Source: Uranotaenia lowii
Lineage: Eukaryota; Arthropoda; Insecta; Diptera; Culicidae
Assembly: GCF_029784155.1 (NCBI RefSeq)
Contig: NC_073691.1
Location: 22,273,337-22,337,336 of the forward strand
Reading direction: 5' to 3'
Length of the DNA: 64,000 nucleotides
In this document: piece by piece, positions 10,921 through 23,184 of the stretch
Layout: each line of letters starts with the position of its first letter
Position numbering within the stretch: the stretch's first letter is position 1
Made by a program: the position numbers and the translations under genes
Notes under the pieces: model-generated
The model's input: only the letters and a program-made list of their open reading frames with translations
Databases searched by the model: none
Told to the model about the DNA's origin: nothing

Positions 10921-11105
10921 TTCACAAAAGAACAAACATAGCACAAAAATGACATAAAATGAAGGAACAAACAAATCGTACTTTTCTCAAAAAAAAAAAC
11001 GTAACACTCCCAAAATCGTTACTTTAGAATAGCAAATTCTTATTTATTTTTCTGTCTTTATTCTTGTCCTTCATGGGGATTCGGAACTGCCAGGATCGAA
11101 ACCAT

Positions 11106-11336
11106 TTATCCAGTTGCTTTGGGTTTCGTAGGCTTCCTGTAAACGGAACCCCCGCGATGGCGACCGCCGGTTTGGGGATATTTAGTTTTGTAGATCTCTC
11201 TTTTTGGCGTGGTTCTTCTAGTTCTACCTGACATCGCGGCCCACTGGCTTACTTCACCGGGATCTGCATCGGCAACGGCACTTCCCAGAGTGCAAACCAC
11301 GACCATGGCCAGGATCAACAGCGACAGGAGCTTCAT
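11106..11336 (-). CDS. Secreted cationic peptide precursor, copy 2 (76 aa, identical to copy 1)
   Basis: The same 76 residues as copy 1: signal peptide 1-22, DADP, then a basic Cys-free mature part ending TKPKATG. Copy 1 and copy 2 non-satellite sequence matches at essentially every base, so this is a fresh duplicate rather than a diverged paralog. Its 3' flank is uninterrupted: stop codon, AATAAA at about 11062, then the satellite 186 bp away. This makes it the best example of the gene-satellite unit. Function is unknown. Confidence 0.8.
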   Translation of the reverse strand: MKLLSLLILAMVVVCTLGSAVADADPGEVSQWAAMSGRTRRTTPKREIYKTKYPQTGGRHRGGSVYRKPTKPKATG

Positions 11337-11385
11337 CTCTTCTACTTGGATGGTTTGGTTTCTGCCTGAAACAAATTCACTTTAC

Positions 11386-11416
11386 TGACCTCACTCTAGA
11401 CGATCAACTATTTATA
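11386..11416 (-). promoter_or_regulatory. Core promoter of peptide gene copy 2
   Basis: TATAAATAG from 11416 and TCAGT initiator A at 11386, identical to copy 1, including the conserved block to about 11525. Confidence 0.8.
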
Positions 11417-13008
11417 CAGAAAATCTGAGGCATGGTCATGGTTTTTGTGAACAATATTTGAACAGTTGGGCAGAAAATTGAGAACGTTTCTGTTTTACAA
11501 AATTGTGATTTGAAAAATAAGAAGAACACGTGTACGCAGGCAATATTCTTTTTTATGATAAATAAAAATCAAAACTTAAGAAAATTTCTAAGATGAGTTT
11601 AAATTTTTTTTTTAAATTTTGTTTTTAATGTAGTTTGATAAATTCAAAAACATTGCAATTCCAAATAAGACTTGTATTTTGTAGGTTTGTATACTTGAAG
11701 GTTTGCATTTTGAAAAATTGGAAATAAGAGAAGAATAGGGAAATCTTTCAACATTTTTTTTTTCAATATACTTATTTTTTATTTTCCTTTTATAAAACAA
11801 TCTGCAAATCTTCTATACTCACTGCGAATAAATGTTGATAAGAAGAAATTGCTTTTGTAAGTTATACTTCAAGAGTTATGAATGATTTAATGAAAATAAA
11901 TATCACTGTTTGCATAGAACACAAATTATGCGCGTACAACTGCACTTACGTATACTCATGCAGATGCAGGTAACGCGAGCCTCTAACAGTTTGGAGCAAA
12001 AGCACATATCAAAGCAGGTAAAAAAACACAGTTTTTTCTTGCTTTCTATAGAATTTGAAGCAAAACTGATTTCAAGATTCAACCCATAATCTTAGCAAGT
12101 TTAAAAAAACATTTTCACTAAGTATCGCAAAAACGAAAACAACTCACGATACACAATACTGAAGAGGCGGCCCAAACTTTTGAGCGATAACTTAAGCAGC
12201 TGTTTTGTATATTTAAAGCACTTTGCAATTTTTTTTTCAAAAATCTAAATAAATGTGTTTTGATATTTATGAAAAAAAATATCCGAATGGAACTGGAATT
12301 TTGAAATTCGGTCCACCCTGAGCTGATTGAAGTGCGAATTTTCGGAAATATCGCAACTTTATGCCAAACTAAAGTAAAACTTAGTTAACATATATATTTT
12401 GCCAAAGTCATACGAAAAAGGTTACCCTCATCGTCTTTAGAATGAGATTGAAAGAAATGCAATATGTCATAAGATGACTGAGATATGAGAACAAATTAGC
12501 TCGTTTATAGGGAGTGATTCCAAACTTATGGCCGGCAGTATATAAAGTAAGCACATTCGACGATTACACTATAAATACCTCAGGAAAAACTCCAAAATAT
12601 TTAAAAATTGTCAAAAAATTGTATCAAAACTGAATGCCTCATAGTAATAATAATAAAAATGAAAAACTTTAAACATCCAAATTGTTCGAACCATTTTGTT
12701 TAAATTGCGAAAATTTTGAACATTCTCAAAATTGTGAAGATTTACAGAATATTTGTAATTTTCAAAATTTTCAAAATTTTAAAAATTTTGAAATTTTTTT
12801 GAAATTTCAATAATTTTTTTAAATTTTTAAAAGTTTAATAATTTATAAAGTTTTTTTAAATTTTAAAACTGATAAATATTTTTAAATTTTTTTCCAACGT
12901 TTTTCTAGTAAAAAAAATTCCAAATTTTAATTTTTTTTAATTTTTTAAAAGTTTCAATTGTTTTTTCAAATTTTGAAAGTTTTCTGAAGGCTTAATTATC
13001 ATTATTGC

Positions 13009-16000
13009 CAAAATTGTGAGAAATGTCAAAATTGTCAAAATTGTCAAAATTGTCAAAATTGTCAAAATTGTCAAAATTGTCAAAATTGTCAAAATTGTCA
13101 AAATTGTCAAAATTGTCAAAATTGTCAAAATTGTCAAAATTGTCAAAATTGTCAAAATTGTCAAAATTGTCAAAATTGTCAAAATTGTCAAAATTGTCAA
13201 AATTGTCAAAATTGTCAAAATTGTCAAAATTGTCAAAATTGTCAAAATTGTCAAAATTGTCAAAATTGTCAAAATTGTCAAAATTGTCAAAATTGTCAAA
13301 ATTGTCAAAATTGTCAAAATTGTCAAAATTGTCAAAATTGTCAAAATTGTCAAAATTGTCAAAATTGTCAAAATTGTCAAAATTGTCAAAATTGTCAAAA
13401 TTGTCAAAATTGTCAAAATTGTCAAAATTGTCAAAATTGTCAAAATTGTCAAAATTGTCAAAATTGTCAAAATTGTCAAAATTGTCAAAATTGTCAAAAT
13501 TGTCAAAATTGTCAAAATTGTCAAAATTGTCAAAATTGTCAAAATTGTCAAAATTGTCAAAATTGTCAAAATTGTCAAAATTGTCAAAATTGTCAAAATT
13601 GTCAAAATTGTCAAAATTGTCAAAATCGTCAAAATTGTCAAAATTGTCAAAATTGTCAAAATTGTCAAAATTGTCAACATTGTCAAAATTGTCAAAATTG
13701 TCAAAATTGTCAAAATTGTCAAAATTGTCAAAATTGTCAAAATTGTCAAAATTGTCAAAATTGTCAAAATTGTCAAAATTGTCAAAATTGTCAAAATTGT
13801 CAAAATTGTCAAAATTGTCAAAATTGTCAAAATTGTCAAAATTGTCAAAATTGTCAAAATTGTCAAAATTGTCAAAATTGTCAAAATTGTCAAAATTGTC
13901 AAAATTGTCAAAATTGTCAAAATTGTCAAAATTGTCAAAATTGTCAAAATTGTCAAAATTGTCAAAATTGTCAAAATTGTCAAAATTGTCTAAATTGTCA
14001 AAATTGTCGAAATTGTCAAAATTGGCAAAATTGTCAAAATTATCAAAATTGTCAAAATCTTCAAAATTGTCAAAATTGTCAAAATTGTCAAAATTGTCAA
14101 AATTGTCAAAATTGTCGAAATTGTCAAAATTGTCAAAATTGTCAAAATTGTCAAAATTGTCAAAATTGTCGAAAGTGTCAAAATTGTCAAAATTGTCAAA
14201 ATTGTCAAAATTGTCAAAACTATCAAAATTATCAAAATTATCAAAATTATCAAAATTGTCAAAATTGTCAAAATTATCAAAATTGTCAAAATTGTCAAAA
14301 TTGTCAAAATTGTCAAAATTGTCAAAATTGTCAAAATTGTCAAAATTGTCAAAATTGTCAAAATTGTCAAAATTGTCAAAATTGTCAAAATTGTCAAAAT
14401 TGTCAAAATTGTCAAAATTGTCAAAATTGTCAAAATTGTCAAAATTGTCAAAATTGTCAAAATTGTCAAAATTGTCAAAATTGTCAAAATTGTCAAAATT
14501 GTCAAAATTGTCAAAATTGTCAAAATTGTCAAAATTGTCGAAATTGTCAAAATTGTCAAAATTGTCAAAATTGTCAAAATTGTCAAAATTGTCAAAATTG
14601 TCAAAATTGTCAACATTGTCAAAATTGTCAACATTGTCAAAATTGTCAAAATTGTCAAAATTTTCAAAATTGTAAAAATTGTCGAAATTGTCAAAATTGT
14701 CGAAATTGTCAAAATTGTCAAAATTGTCAAAATTGTCAAAATTGTCAAAATTGTCAAAATTGTCAAAATTGTCAAAATTGTCAAAATTGTCAAAATTGTC
14801 AAAATTGTCAAAATTGTCAAAATTGTCAAAATTGTCAAAATTGTCAAAATTGTCAAAATTGTCAAAATTGTCAAAATTGTCAAAATTGTCAAAATTGTCA
14901 AAATTGTCAAAATTGTCAAAATTGTCAAAATTGTCAAAATTGTCAAAATTGTCAAAATTGTCAAAATTGTCAAAATTGTCAAAATTGTCAAAATTGTCAA
15001 AATTGTCAAAATTGTCAAAATTGTCAAAATTGTCAAAATTGTCAAAATTGTCAAAATTGTCAAAATTGTCAAAATTGTCAAAATTATCAAAATTGTCAAA
15101 ATTGTCAAAATTGTCAAAATTGTCAAAATTGTCAAAATTGTCAAAATTGTCAAAATTGTCAAAATTGTCAAAATTGTCAAAACTGTCAAAATTGTCAAAA
15201 TTGTCAAAATTGTCAAAATTGTCAAAATTGTCAAAATTGTCAAAATTGTCAAAATTGTCAAAATTGTCAAAATTGTCAAAATTGTCAAAATTGTCAAAAT
15301 TGTCAAAATTGTCAAAATTGTCAAAATTGTCAAAATTGTCAAAATGGTCAAAATTGTCAAAATTGTCAAAATTGTCAAAATTGTCAAAATTGTCAAAATT
15401 GTCAAAATTGTCAAAATTGTCAAAATTGTCAAAATTGTCAAAATTGTCAAAACTGTCAAAATTGTCAAAATTGTCAAAATTGTCAAAATTGTCAAAATTG
15501 TCAAAATTGTCAAAATTGTCAAAATTGTCAAAATTGTCAAAATTGTCAAAATTGTCAAAATTGTCAAAATTGTCAAAATTGTCAAAATTGTCAAAATTGT
15601 CAAAATTGTCAAAATTGTCAAAATTTTCAAAATTGTCAAAATTGCCAAATTGTCAAAATTGTCAAAATTGTCAAAATTGTCAAAATTGTCAAAATTGTCA
15701 AAATTGTCAAAATTGTCAAAATTGTCAAAATTGTCAAAATTGTCAAAATTGTCAAAATTGTCAAAATTGTCAAAATTGTCAAAATTGTCAAAATTGTCAA
15801 AATTGTCAAAATTGTCAAAATTGTCAAAATGGTCAAAATTGTCAAAATTGTCAAAATTGTCAAAATTGTCAAAATTGTCAAAATTGTCAAAATTGTCAAA
15901 ATTGTCAAAATTGTCAAAATTGTCAAAACTGTCAAAATTGTCAAAATTGTCAAAATTGTCAAAATTGTCAAAATTGTCAAAATTGTCAAAATTGTCAAAA

Positions 16001-18221
16001 TTGTCAAAATTGTCAAAATTGTCAAAATTGTCAAAATTGTCAAAATTGTCAAAATTGTCAAAATTGTCAAAATTGTCAAAATTGTCAAAATTGTCAAAAT
16101 TGTCAAAATTGTCAAAATTGTCAAATTGTCAAAATTGTCAAAATTGTCAAAATTGTCAAAATTGTCAAAATTGTCAAAATTGTCAAAATTGTCAAAATTG
16201 TCAAAATTGTCAAAATTGTCAAAATTGTCAAAATTGTCAAAATTGTCAAAATTGTCAAATTGTCAAAATTGTCAAAATTGTCAAAATTGTCAAAATTGTC
16301 AAAATTGTCAAAATTGTCAAAATTGTCAAAATTGTCAAAATTGTCAAAATTGTCAAAATTGTCAAAATTGTCAAAATTGTCAAAATTGTCAAAATTGTCA
16401 AAATTGTCAAAATTGTCAAAATTGTCAAAATTGTCAAAATTGTCAAAATTGTCAAAATTGTCAAAATTGTCAAAATTGTCAAAATTGTCAAAATTGTCAA
16501 AATTGTCAAAATTGTCAAAATTGTCAAAATTGTCAAAATTGTCAAAATTGTCAAAATTTTCAAAATTGTCAAAATGGTCAAAATTGTCAAAATTGTCAAA
16601 ATTGTCAAAATTGTCAAAATTGTCAAAATTGTCAAAATTGTCAAAATTGTCAAAACTGTCAAAATTGTCAAAATTGTCAAAATTGTCAAAATTGTCAAAA
16701 TTGTCAAAATTGTCAAAATTGTCAAAATTGTCAAAATTGTCAAAATTGTCAAAATTGTCAAAATTGTCAAAATTGTCAAAATTGCCAAATTGTCAAAATT
16801 GTCAAAATTGTCAAAATTGTCAAAATTGTCAAAATTGTCAAAATTGTCAAAATTGTCAAAATTGTCAAAATTGTCAAAATTGTCAAAATTGTCAAAATTG
16901 TCAAAATTGTCAAAATTGTCAAAATTGTCAAAATTGTCAAAATTGTCAAAATTGTCAAAATTGTCAAAATTGTCAAAATTGTCAAAATAGTCAAAATTGT
17001 CAAAATTTCAAAATTGCCAAATTGTCAAAATTGTCAAAATTGTCAAAATTGTCAAAATTGTCAAAATTGTCAAAATTGTCAAATTGTCAAAATTGTCAAA
17101 ATTGTCAAAATTGTCAAAATTGTCAAAATTGTCAAAATTGTCAAAATTGTCAAAATTGTCAAAATTGTCAAAATTGTCAAAATTGTCAAAATTGTCAAAA
17201 TTGTCAAAATTGCCCAAAATTGTCAAAATTGTCAAAATTGTCAAAATTGTCAAAATTGTCAAAATTGTCAAAATTGTCAAAATTGTCAAAATTGTCAAAA
17301 TTGTCAAAATTGTCAAAATTGTCAAAATTGTCAAAATTGTCAAAATTGTGAAATTATCAAAATTATCAAAATTATCAAAATTATCAAAATTATCAAAATT
17401 ATCAAAATTATCAAAATTATCAAAATTATCAAAATTATCAAAATTATCAAAATTGTCAAAATTGTCGAAATTGTCAAAATTGTCAAAATTGTCAAAATTG
17501 TCAAAATTGTCAAAATTGTCAAAATTGTCAAAATTGTCAAAATTGTCAAAATTGTCAAAATTGTCAAAATTGTCAAAATTGTCAAAATTGTCAAAATTGT
17601 CAAAATTGTCAAAATTGTCAAAATTGTCAAAATTGTCAAAATTGTCAAAATTGTCAAAATTGTCAAAATTGTCAAAATTGTCGAAATTGTCAAAATTGTC
17701 AAAATTGTCAAAATTGTCAAAATTGTCAAAATTGTCAAAATTGTCAAAACTGTCAAAATTGTCAAAATTGTCAAAATTGTCAAAATTGTCAAAATTGTCA
17801 AAATTGTCAAAATTGTCAAAATTGTCAAAATTGTCAAAATTGTCAAAATTGTCAAAATTGTCAAAATTGGCAAAATTGTCAAAATTGTAAAACTGTCAAA
17901 ATTGTCAAAATTGTCAAAATTGTCAAAATTGTCAAAATTGTCAAAATTGTCAAAATTGTCAAAATTGTCAAAATTGTCAAAATTGTCAAAATTGTCAAAA
18001 TTGTCAAAATTGTCAAAATTGTCAAAATTGTCAAAATTGTCAAAATTGTCAAAATTGTCAAAATTGTCAAAATTGTCAAAATTTTCAAAATTGTCAAAAT
18101 TGTCAAAATTGTCAAAATTGTCAAAATTGTCAAAATTGTCAAAATTGTTAAAATTGTCAAAATTGTCAAAATTGTCAAAATTGTCAAAATTGTCAAAATT
18201 GTCAAAATTGTCAAAATTGTC
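13009..18221. repeat. 9-bp satellite array 3, the largest (5.2 kb)
   Basis: About 580 units of AAAATTGTC. Single-base indels (AAATTGTC 8-mers near 15645, 16125, 16257, 16790, 17030 and 17082) shift the reading phase, so long open frames switch between SKL, NCQ and IVK. Marker variants AAAATGGTC followed 80-107 bp later by AAAACTGTC recur near 15344/15451, 15830/15926 and 16573/16655, showing segmental amplification. A homogeneous run of about 11 AAAATTATC units lies at 17350-17450. The array ends 178 bp past the stop codon of peptide gene copy 3. Confidence 0.97.
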
Positions 18222-18398
18222 ATAAACGCCAATTTAAAAAAAAAAATTGCTGGATAATTTATAAAATTTTCCATATTTCATTAAAATTTCACAAAATTGA
18301 TGAACAAAAAAAAATCGTTTTTTAACAATTAATCATTTATTTTTCCGTCTTAATTCTTGACCTTCTTGAAGATTCAGAGTTTTCAGCATCAAAACCAT

Positions 18399-18617
18399 TT
18401 ATGGGCTCGCGGTGGTAGTTGTTTTGGGCTTCTTGGGTTTTCTGGTACCGCCGGATTTGCGATGGATTTTCTTGAAGGCCAGTTTTTTTCCCGAGCCCTT
18501 ATGATGGCCCCTAACCTTGCCAAGCTTTTTTCCTCCAGCGGGATCGGCATCGGCAACGGCACTTCCCAGGGTGCAAACCACGACCATGGCCAGGATCAAC
18601 AGCGACAGCAGCTTCAT
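18399..18617 (-). CDS. Secreted cationic peptide precursor, copy 3 (72 aa)
   Basis: Residues 1-25, through DAD, are identical to copies 1 and 2 (signal MKLLSLLILAMVVVCTLG, then SAVADAD). The mature part is entirely different: Lys/Gly/His-rich, with 16 Lys/Arg, a KKLGKVRGHHKGSGKKLAFK stretch, a KSGGTRKPKKPK tail and C-terminal TTTTASP. There are no acidic residues after DADP and no Cys. It has its own TATA (18697) and TCAGT (A at 18667), AATAAA at 18341..18336, and no intron. A conserved leader with a variable cationic mature part is a pattern seen in host-defence and reproductive peptide families. Which of these it is cannot be told here. Satellite array 3 lies immediately downstream. Confidence 0.8.
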   Translation of the reverse strand: MKLLSLLILAMVVVCTLGSAVADADPAGGKKLGKVRGHHKGSGKKLAFKKIHRKSGGTRKPKKPKTTTTASP

Positions 18618-18666
18618 TTTTTCGACTTGGAGGGTTTTGTTTCTGGCTCAAACAAATTCACTATAC

Positions 18667-18697
18667 TGACCTTAGTCCTGACGACCAACTATTTATA
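18667..18697 (-). promoter_or_regulatory. Core promoter of peptide gene copy 3
   Basis: TATAAATAG from 18697 and TCAGT A at 18667 (30 bases). The upstream block to about 18775 is conserved with the other copies. Confidence 0.75.
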
Positions 18698-18775
18698 CAG
18701 AAAATTTGAGACATCTTCAAGGTTTTTGTGTACAATATTTGAACAGTTGGGCAAAAATCGATAACGTTTTTGTTT

Positions 18776-20439
18776 GATCAATTTTTTTTCTTAAAGCTTG
18801 CGAGGCATGTTACATGGTATAAAAAAACAATACCAGACTTTAATGATATTTGAAATAATTTGGTTTGATTAAATACATATGTTGATTATTTTTTCGACCT
18901 CCTTTTGGTGCTAGCTGGAATGTGAGCTATTTTAGCAGAAATTGAGAACCCAATCCCGTTAGATGCTTTGATCGCATGCGAACTAAGAAATGTTTCAAAA
19001 TATCGCCATATTTGGGCTTGTCTCTGGAGCCACCCTGTGTCAAATTTTGTATTCAAAACATACAACATTAAATCTGATTTTTACAAACAATAATCTCAAA
19101 ATTCAAATAACTTAAAGGACGGGAATTAAAGAAGTAAACAGGTCGAGTTTGTTTAAAAAATCTCAAAAGCTCTTTTAGCTTGATAGTAAAAGAAGAAATA
19201 ACAATATTTATCGTAATTTATTTTCGAAATCGAGCGACTAAATAATAAAATAAGGGACCAATTGACAACTGGATGCTCTGAGGATACGAAAATGAAAAAA
19301 AAAGCATGAGAAAGACCCAGCTACACATCACATCCTGGAAACGAGCGACCCACACTTGGCATCGACACATTCTCGCAGGCAGCCTAACGACCTGGACATC
19401 GTCACGTAGCGGCGATTAATTAAGTTCACAATGAGAACGTGGCCGGTATCATTCGGGCAGCCATCATCACTTGAGCATCTTTGTGTCGTCAACATTAACA
19501 ACATCTTGAGAAAAAAAGTGAATGAAGATGCTGCGGCATTTCGAACACACTCGCACACACACACACATATGGGTCTTGGAATTTGCTGCCTTCTTCCTTT
19601 TTAGATGAAAGTAGGAGCAACAGACGATACTTTATTAACCCTTTCGATTCAAATAAAAAATGTTTTCAGAATGAATTGTAAAATAAATAAATGAAATAAT
19701 GTGTAAAAAAAAATACTTATCAAATCGAAATTAAAGTATTTGTTCAGATCAAACTTCTCTTTTTGACACTTGCTGAACGAGCTCTGCTGAACGAGCCTGA
19801 AGTTTGTTGGGATTTTGAGATAGTTTTTTCGGGAGGAACATGAAAAATCAGTTTTGAATCGATAACTTTGATCCTCTTCGGCCGGTTTCATTTGAGGATG
19901 ATGAGGTCTTTGGATTAAAACTGGTTCCAGAACACTCTTGGAATTTTGAAAAAATATCAAGCTAGACTCTTTTGCTACTGCCTTTTCAACTGCCCTTAAA
20001 ATTGCTTGAGCTTCTGCTGAAAGAATGGAAAACTGGACGGGTAGTTTTGCTTTTTTTTTGTCCTCAATGGCGAATCACCGCTACAACCAACTCCAGCCGC
20101 TGATTTAGATCCATCTGAAAAATGGTGATCGTGAAACTGATTTTCATTGTTAAGAAGTGCCTTAAACCATTTTTTAACTCATGATCCGGACGTTCCTTGA
20201 TCTTTCTTTTCCATTGTTCAAAACAGACGTCAGGCTTACTGGTTTCCCAAAATTCATCGGAAAAATATCTGGGAACTAAACATTCTTTTATCTAGCACCT
20301 GGTCAATGATCCGAAAATCACCCGGAAGGAATTCGAAGCCGAATTCTGCGGCCTGTAGTTCCCGAGAAGGCCTGTAGTTTCCTAGAGTGACAATGCGCGA
20401 TCAATGTAAATAAACAAGATTTGAAAGAGATAGCTGATT
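18776..20439. other. No recognised gene; short CA microsatellite
   Basis: AT-rich sequence with small open frames lacking recognisable domains (18886-19068, 19328-19564, 19649-19960). A CACACA tract lies at about 19549-19567. Around 20,000-20,400 the base composition becomes more balanced, but I find no coding pattern that I trust. Confidence 0.45.
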
Positions 20440-21298
20440 CGTATCATCAATTCCGTCTTCATCAACAGGAAAGCCATATAAAAGTTAAACAATCACCAGG
20501 AACACTCTCAATAATCTGTGCTTTCCAAACAAATTCCGTCTTTATCCACCGAAAGCCCAAATCCAAACAAAAAACCAGTAGCCGCAACCTTAATAGTCTG
20601 CACTTCCAATGCTTAGTTCGACTTTTTCCTACAGAGCGCCAACCCAAAACAAACAATCAGCGGCAACAGCTTCAAAAATCAAAATCGTCTTCTCCACCGA
20701 AAGGAAAAATCAAGTAGCAGCAGGCTCAAAAATCTGCGCTTCCCAAGCCAATCCATCTTTAACCACTGGGAGACCAAATCAAAACAAACAATCAGAAGCA
20801 GCAGCATTGAAAGTCTGCGTTTCCTAGGCCAATTCCTTTTCCAGAAGAAGGTTGAATAAAAACAAACAAACAGCAGCAGCCTTGAAAATCTGCGCTTCCT
20901 AAGCAAATTCATTCTTTATCCACCGGAAGGTCAAATCATAACAAAAAAGCAGCAGCAGAAGCCTTAAAAAGCTGAGTTTTCAATGCCAATTTAAACTTTT
21001 TCCACCATAACGCCTAATAAAAATAAACAATCAGGAACAGCTTTAGAAATCTGCGCTTCCTATGCCAAATCGTCTTTTTCCACCGAAAATCAAAATTAAA
21101 ATAAACAATCAGCAACAACAGTCTCATAAATTTGCGCCTCCTAAGCTAATTCAGTCTTTATCCACTGGAAGGCTAAATCAAAATAAAGAATCAGTGGAAA
21201 CAGTTTAAAAATTGCGCTTCCCAAGCCGTTCCGTCTTTATCCACCGGATGACCAAATCAAAACAAACAATCGGAAGCAGCAGCATTGAAAGTCTGCGA
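20440..21298. repeat. Minisatellite, about 11 units of roughly 80 bp
   Basis: The unit reads approximately AAAACAAACAATCAGCAGCA, then ACAGCTT.AAAAATCTGCGCTTCC, then AAGCCAATTC, then GTCTTTATCCACCGGAAGG, then CCAAATC. Unit starts fall near 20483, 20567, 20646, 20711, 20780, 20858, 20938, 21018, 21098, 21178 and 21258. Units are 70-90% similar by eye, with small indels, so it is older than the 9-bp arrays. Open frames crossing it (20421-20717, 20609-20827 and others) are repeat shadows. Confidence 0.85.
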
Positions 21299-21880
21299 GG
21301 GGATGAAAAAAGAAGAAATTGATATTTCTTCCGGCCTATTGATAGCTGATAAACCAATAAACTAACATTAAAATCTTAAACTTTTGGTAAATATATTTTT
21401 TATCATTTGTTCAATGAAGAACCTGTTTTTTCTTTATTTTTTAGTTTCAAAGAAACAAATTCAGTTGGAAACAAAATTATCGATTTTTGACATCACAAGA
21501 GGGCGTTTGAAAGTTTTTGATATTCAAGATCAACTTCGTTGAAGACTGTCAATGTCATTTTGGTTTCAAATATCTTTGAAATTTCGTCAAAGTTGTGGGT
21601 TGTCGTAAAATTGAAAAAACCAAAACGAAACCTTATGCAACTTTTCACTCAGAAATCAATATTTCTCGCAGCCATCGAGAAAGTTGACCATTTATTATAA
21701 ACCTTTATTTTCAATGTCTGCTAATATTTACAGTTGAAAAAAGCGCTAAAAAATATTAAATGAATTTTGACATTTTTCAAATGCTAGCCTTAAATCTCAG
21801 AAACGACAGCTGATATAATAACATCAATGCATATTTGGATGCTGTTCTCCCAATTCAGTCAAATAAACTTTTAAATAGAA
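21299..21880. other. No recognised feature
   Basis: AT-rich sequence between the 80-bp minisatellite and satellite array 4. No open frame of note. Confidence 0.45.
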
Positions 21881-22513
21881 AATTTTGACAATTTTGACAA
21901 TTTTGACAATTTTGACAATTTTGACAATTTTGACAATTTTGACAATTTCGACAATTTTGACAATTTTGACAATTTTGACAATTTTGACAATTTTGACAAT
22001 TTTAACAATTTTGACAATTTTGACAATTTTGACAATTTTGACAATTTTGACAATTTTGACAATTTTGACAATTTTGACAATTTTGACAATTTTGACAATT
22101 TTGACAATTTTGACAATTTTGACAATTTTGACAATTTTGACAATTTTGACAATTTTGGCAATTTTGACAATTTTGACAATTTTGACAATTTTGACAATTT
22201 TGACAATTTTGACAATTTTGACAATTTTGACAATTTTGACAATTTTGACAATTTTGACAATTTTGACAATTTTGACAATTTTGACAATTTTGACAATTTT
22301 GACAATTTTGACAATTTTGACAATTTTGACAATTTTGACAATTTTGACAATTTTGACAATTTTGACAATTTTGACAATTTTGACAATTTTGACAATTTTG
22401 ACAATTTTGACAATTTTGACAATTTTGACAATTTTGACAATTTTGACAATTTTGACAATTTTTAATAAATTTTGACAATTTTGACAATTTTGACAATTTT
22501 GAGAATTTTGACA
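21881..22513. repeat. 9-bp satellite array 4, inverted orientation
   Basis: About 70 units of TTTTGACAA on the plus strand, that is, opposite to arrays 1-3 and 5. It is interrupted once by TTTTTAATAAATTTTGACAA at about 22460. No MKLL-type peptide gene lies at either edge, so it is an orphan array. A minus-strand open frame enters it from unique DNA (about 22517-22652), but that looks fortuitous. Confidence 0.96.
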
Positions 22514-23184
22514 AGTAGATAATATTTCTCTGGAAAAGCCTGATGGCCTCCGGAACCATTCTTACTGTTCTTTTTGCAAATGAAGTCATTCCTAACTCAT
22601 TTAGAATATGCCGTTTCTGCTGAAGTAGACGTTTTGCTGCCATTTTGTTCATTTTTTTTATTCAAATAGATTTTTTCAAATAGATTCTTTGTATTTTCAC
22701 ACCGTGTTCATTAAATAAAAACAACACCTTGAAAAATTTATGAAAAATCGCGCTTCAGCTACCTACCTGAATTGTGAATTGTGTTTCCCTGAAAGTCATA
22801 TATATGCACTTGTTTCCCTCTTGTTTTGAAAGCCAGATGATTTTTTAAACTTAAAAATAAAGAAGACGTCGTTTTTTTATATGAAGAACAAATATGTAGT
22901 GTCAAAAAAAAAAAAAAACCAAGAAAAAGCTTGGATTAGTCAAACAAATAAAAATAATTTTTTGCTTGAAAGAATTCCTAAATTCACCTGTTCAGGTTTT
23001 ATAGTTCGTTCAACTGTTTTTATTTTATCATTATTGAATTCTGTTTGATTTATTTTATTAAAAATAAGCTTAAAAATATTTAGAAGGATACTTTTTGAAC
23101 AAATCCCAGGATACCAGGAATTCCCGGGAAACAAGCCATCAGATTTCCCGATTCTCGGGACCGAAAAAATTGCCGGATAGTGGA
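22514..23184. other. No recognised gene
   Basis: Unique-looking AT-rich DNA. A CCAGGAATTCCCGGGAAACA-containing segment at 23108-23160 resembles the CCGGG-rich dispersed repeats at 54.5 and 61.2 kb in style but does not clearly align with them. Confidence 0.4.

Larger units (their letters stand above)
5867..10996. repeat. Left copy of a 5,130-bp tandem duplication (peptide gene + satellite array 2)
   Basis: The sequence from CGTAACACTCCC (5867) through the peptide gene, about 1.6 kb of upstream DNA and into the satellite recurs from 10997 at a constant offset of 5,130 bases, up to the start of array 3 near 13,010. Scanning the roughly 2.1 kb of non-satellite sequence, the only difference I noticed is A at 6417 against T at 11547. 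This implies a very recent duplication, most simply unequal exchange, or an assembly duplication. Confidence 0.85.
10997..13008. repeat. Right copy of the 5,130-bp tandem duplication (non-satellite part)
   Basis: Nearly identical to 5867..7878, including peptide gene, promoter and AT-rich upstream DNA. Here the satellite flank (10921-10996) joins the gene's 3' UTR directly, showing the arrangement without the 3.1 kb insertion. The satellites that follow differ: array 3 lacks the CCAAATTGTC blocks that mark array 2. Confidence 0.85.

Noticed and set aside
13009..18221. Possible CRISPR-like array
   Set aside because: Units are contiguous 9-mers with no unique spacers, and the genome is eukaryotic.
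1146..18225. Very long open frames of tripeptide repeats (SKL, NCQ, IVK, ILT, FDN)
   Set aside because: They are forced by the 9-bp satellite lacking stops in five frames. They overlap on both strands and switch repeat type at single-base indels.
22002..22652. A 216-aa minus-strand protein starting MNKMAAKRLLQQKRHILNEL
   Set aside because: Only about 45 residues lie outside the satellite, there is no homolog that I recognise, and the rest is NCQ repeat.
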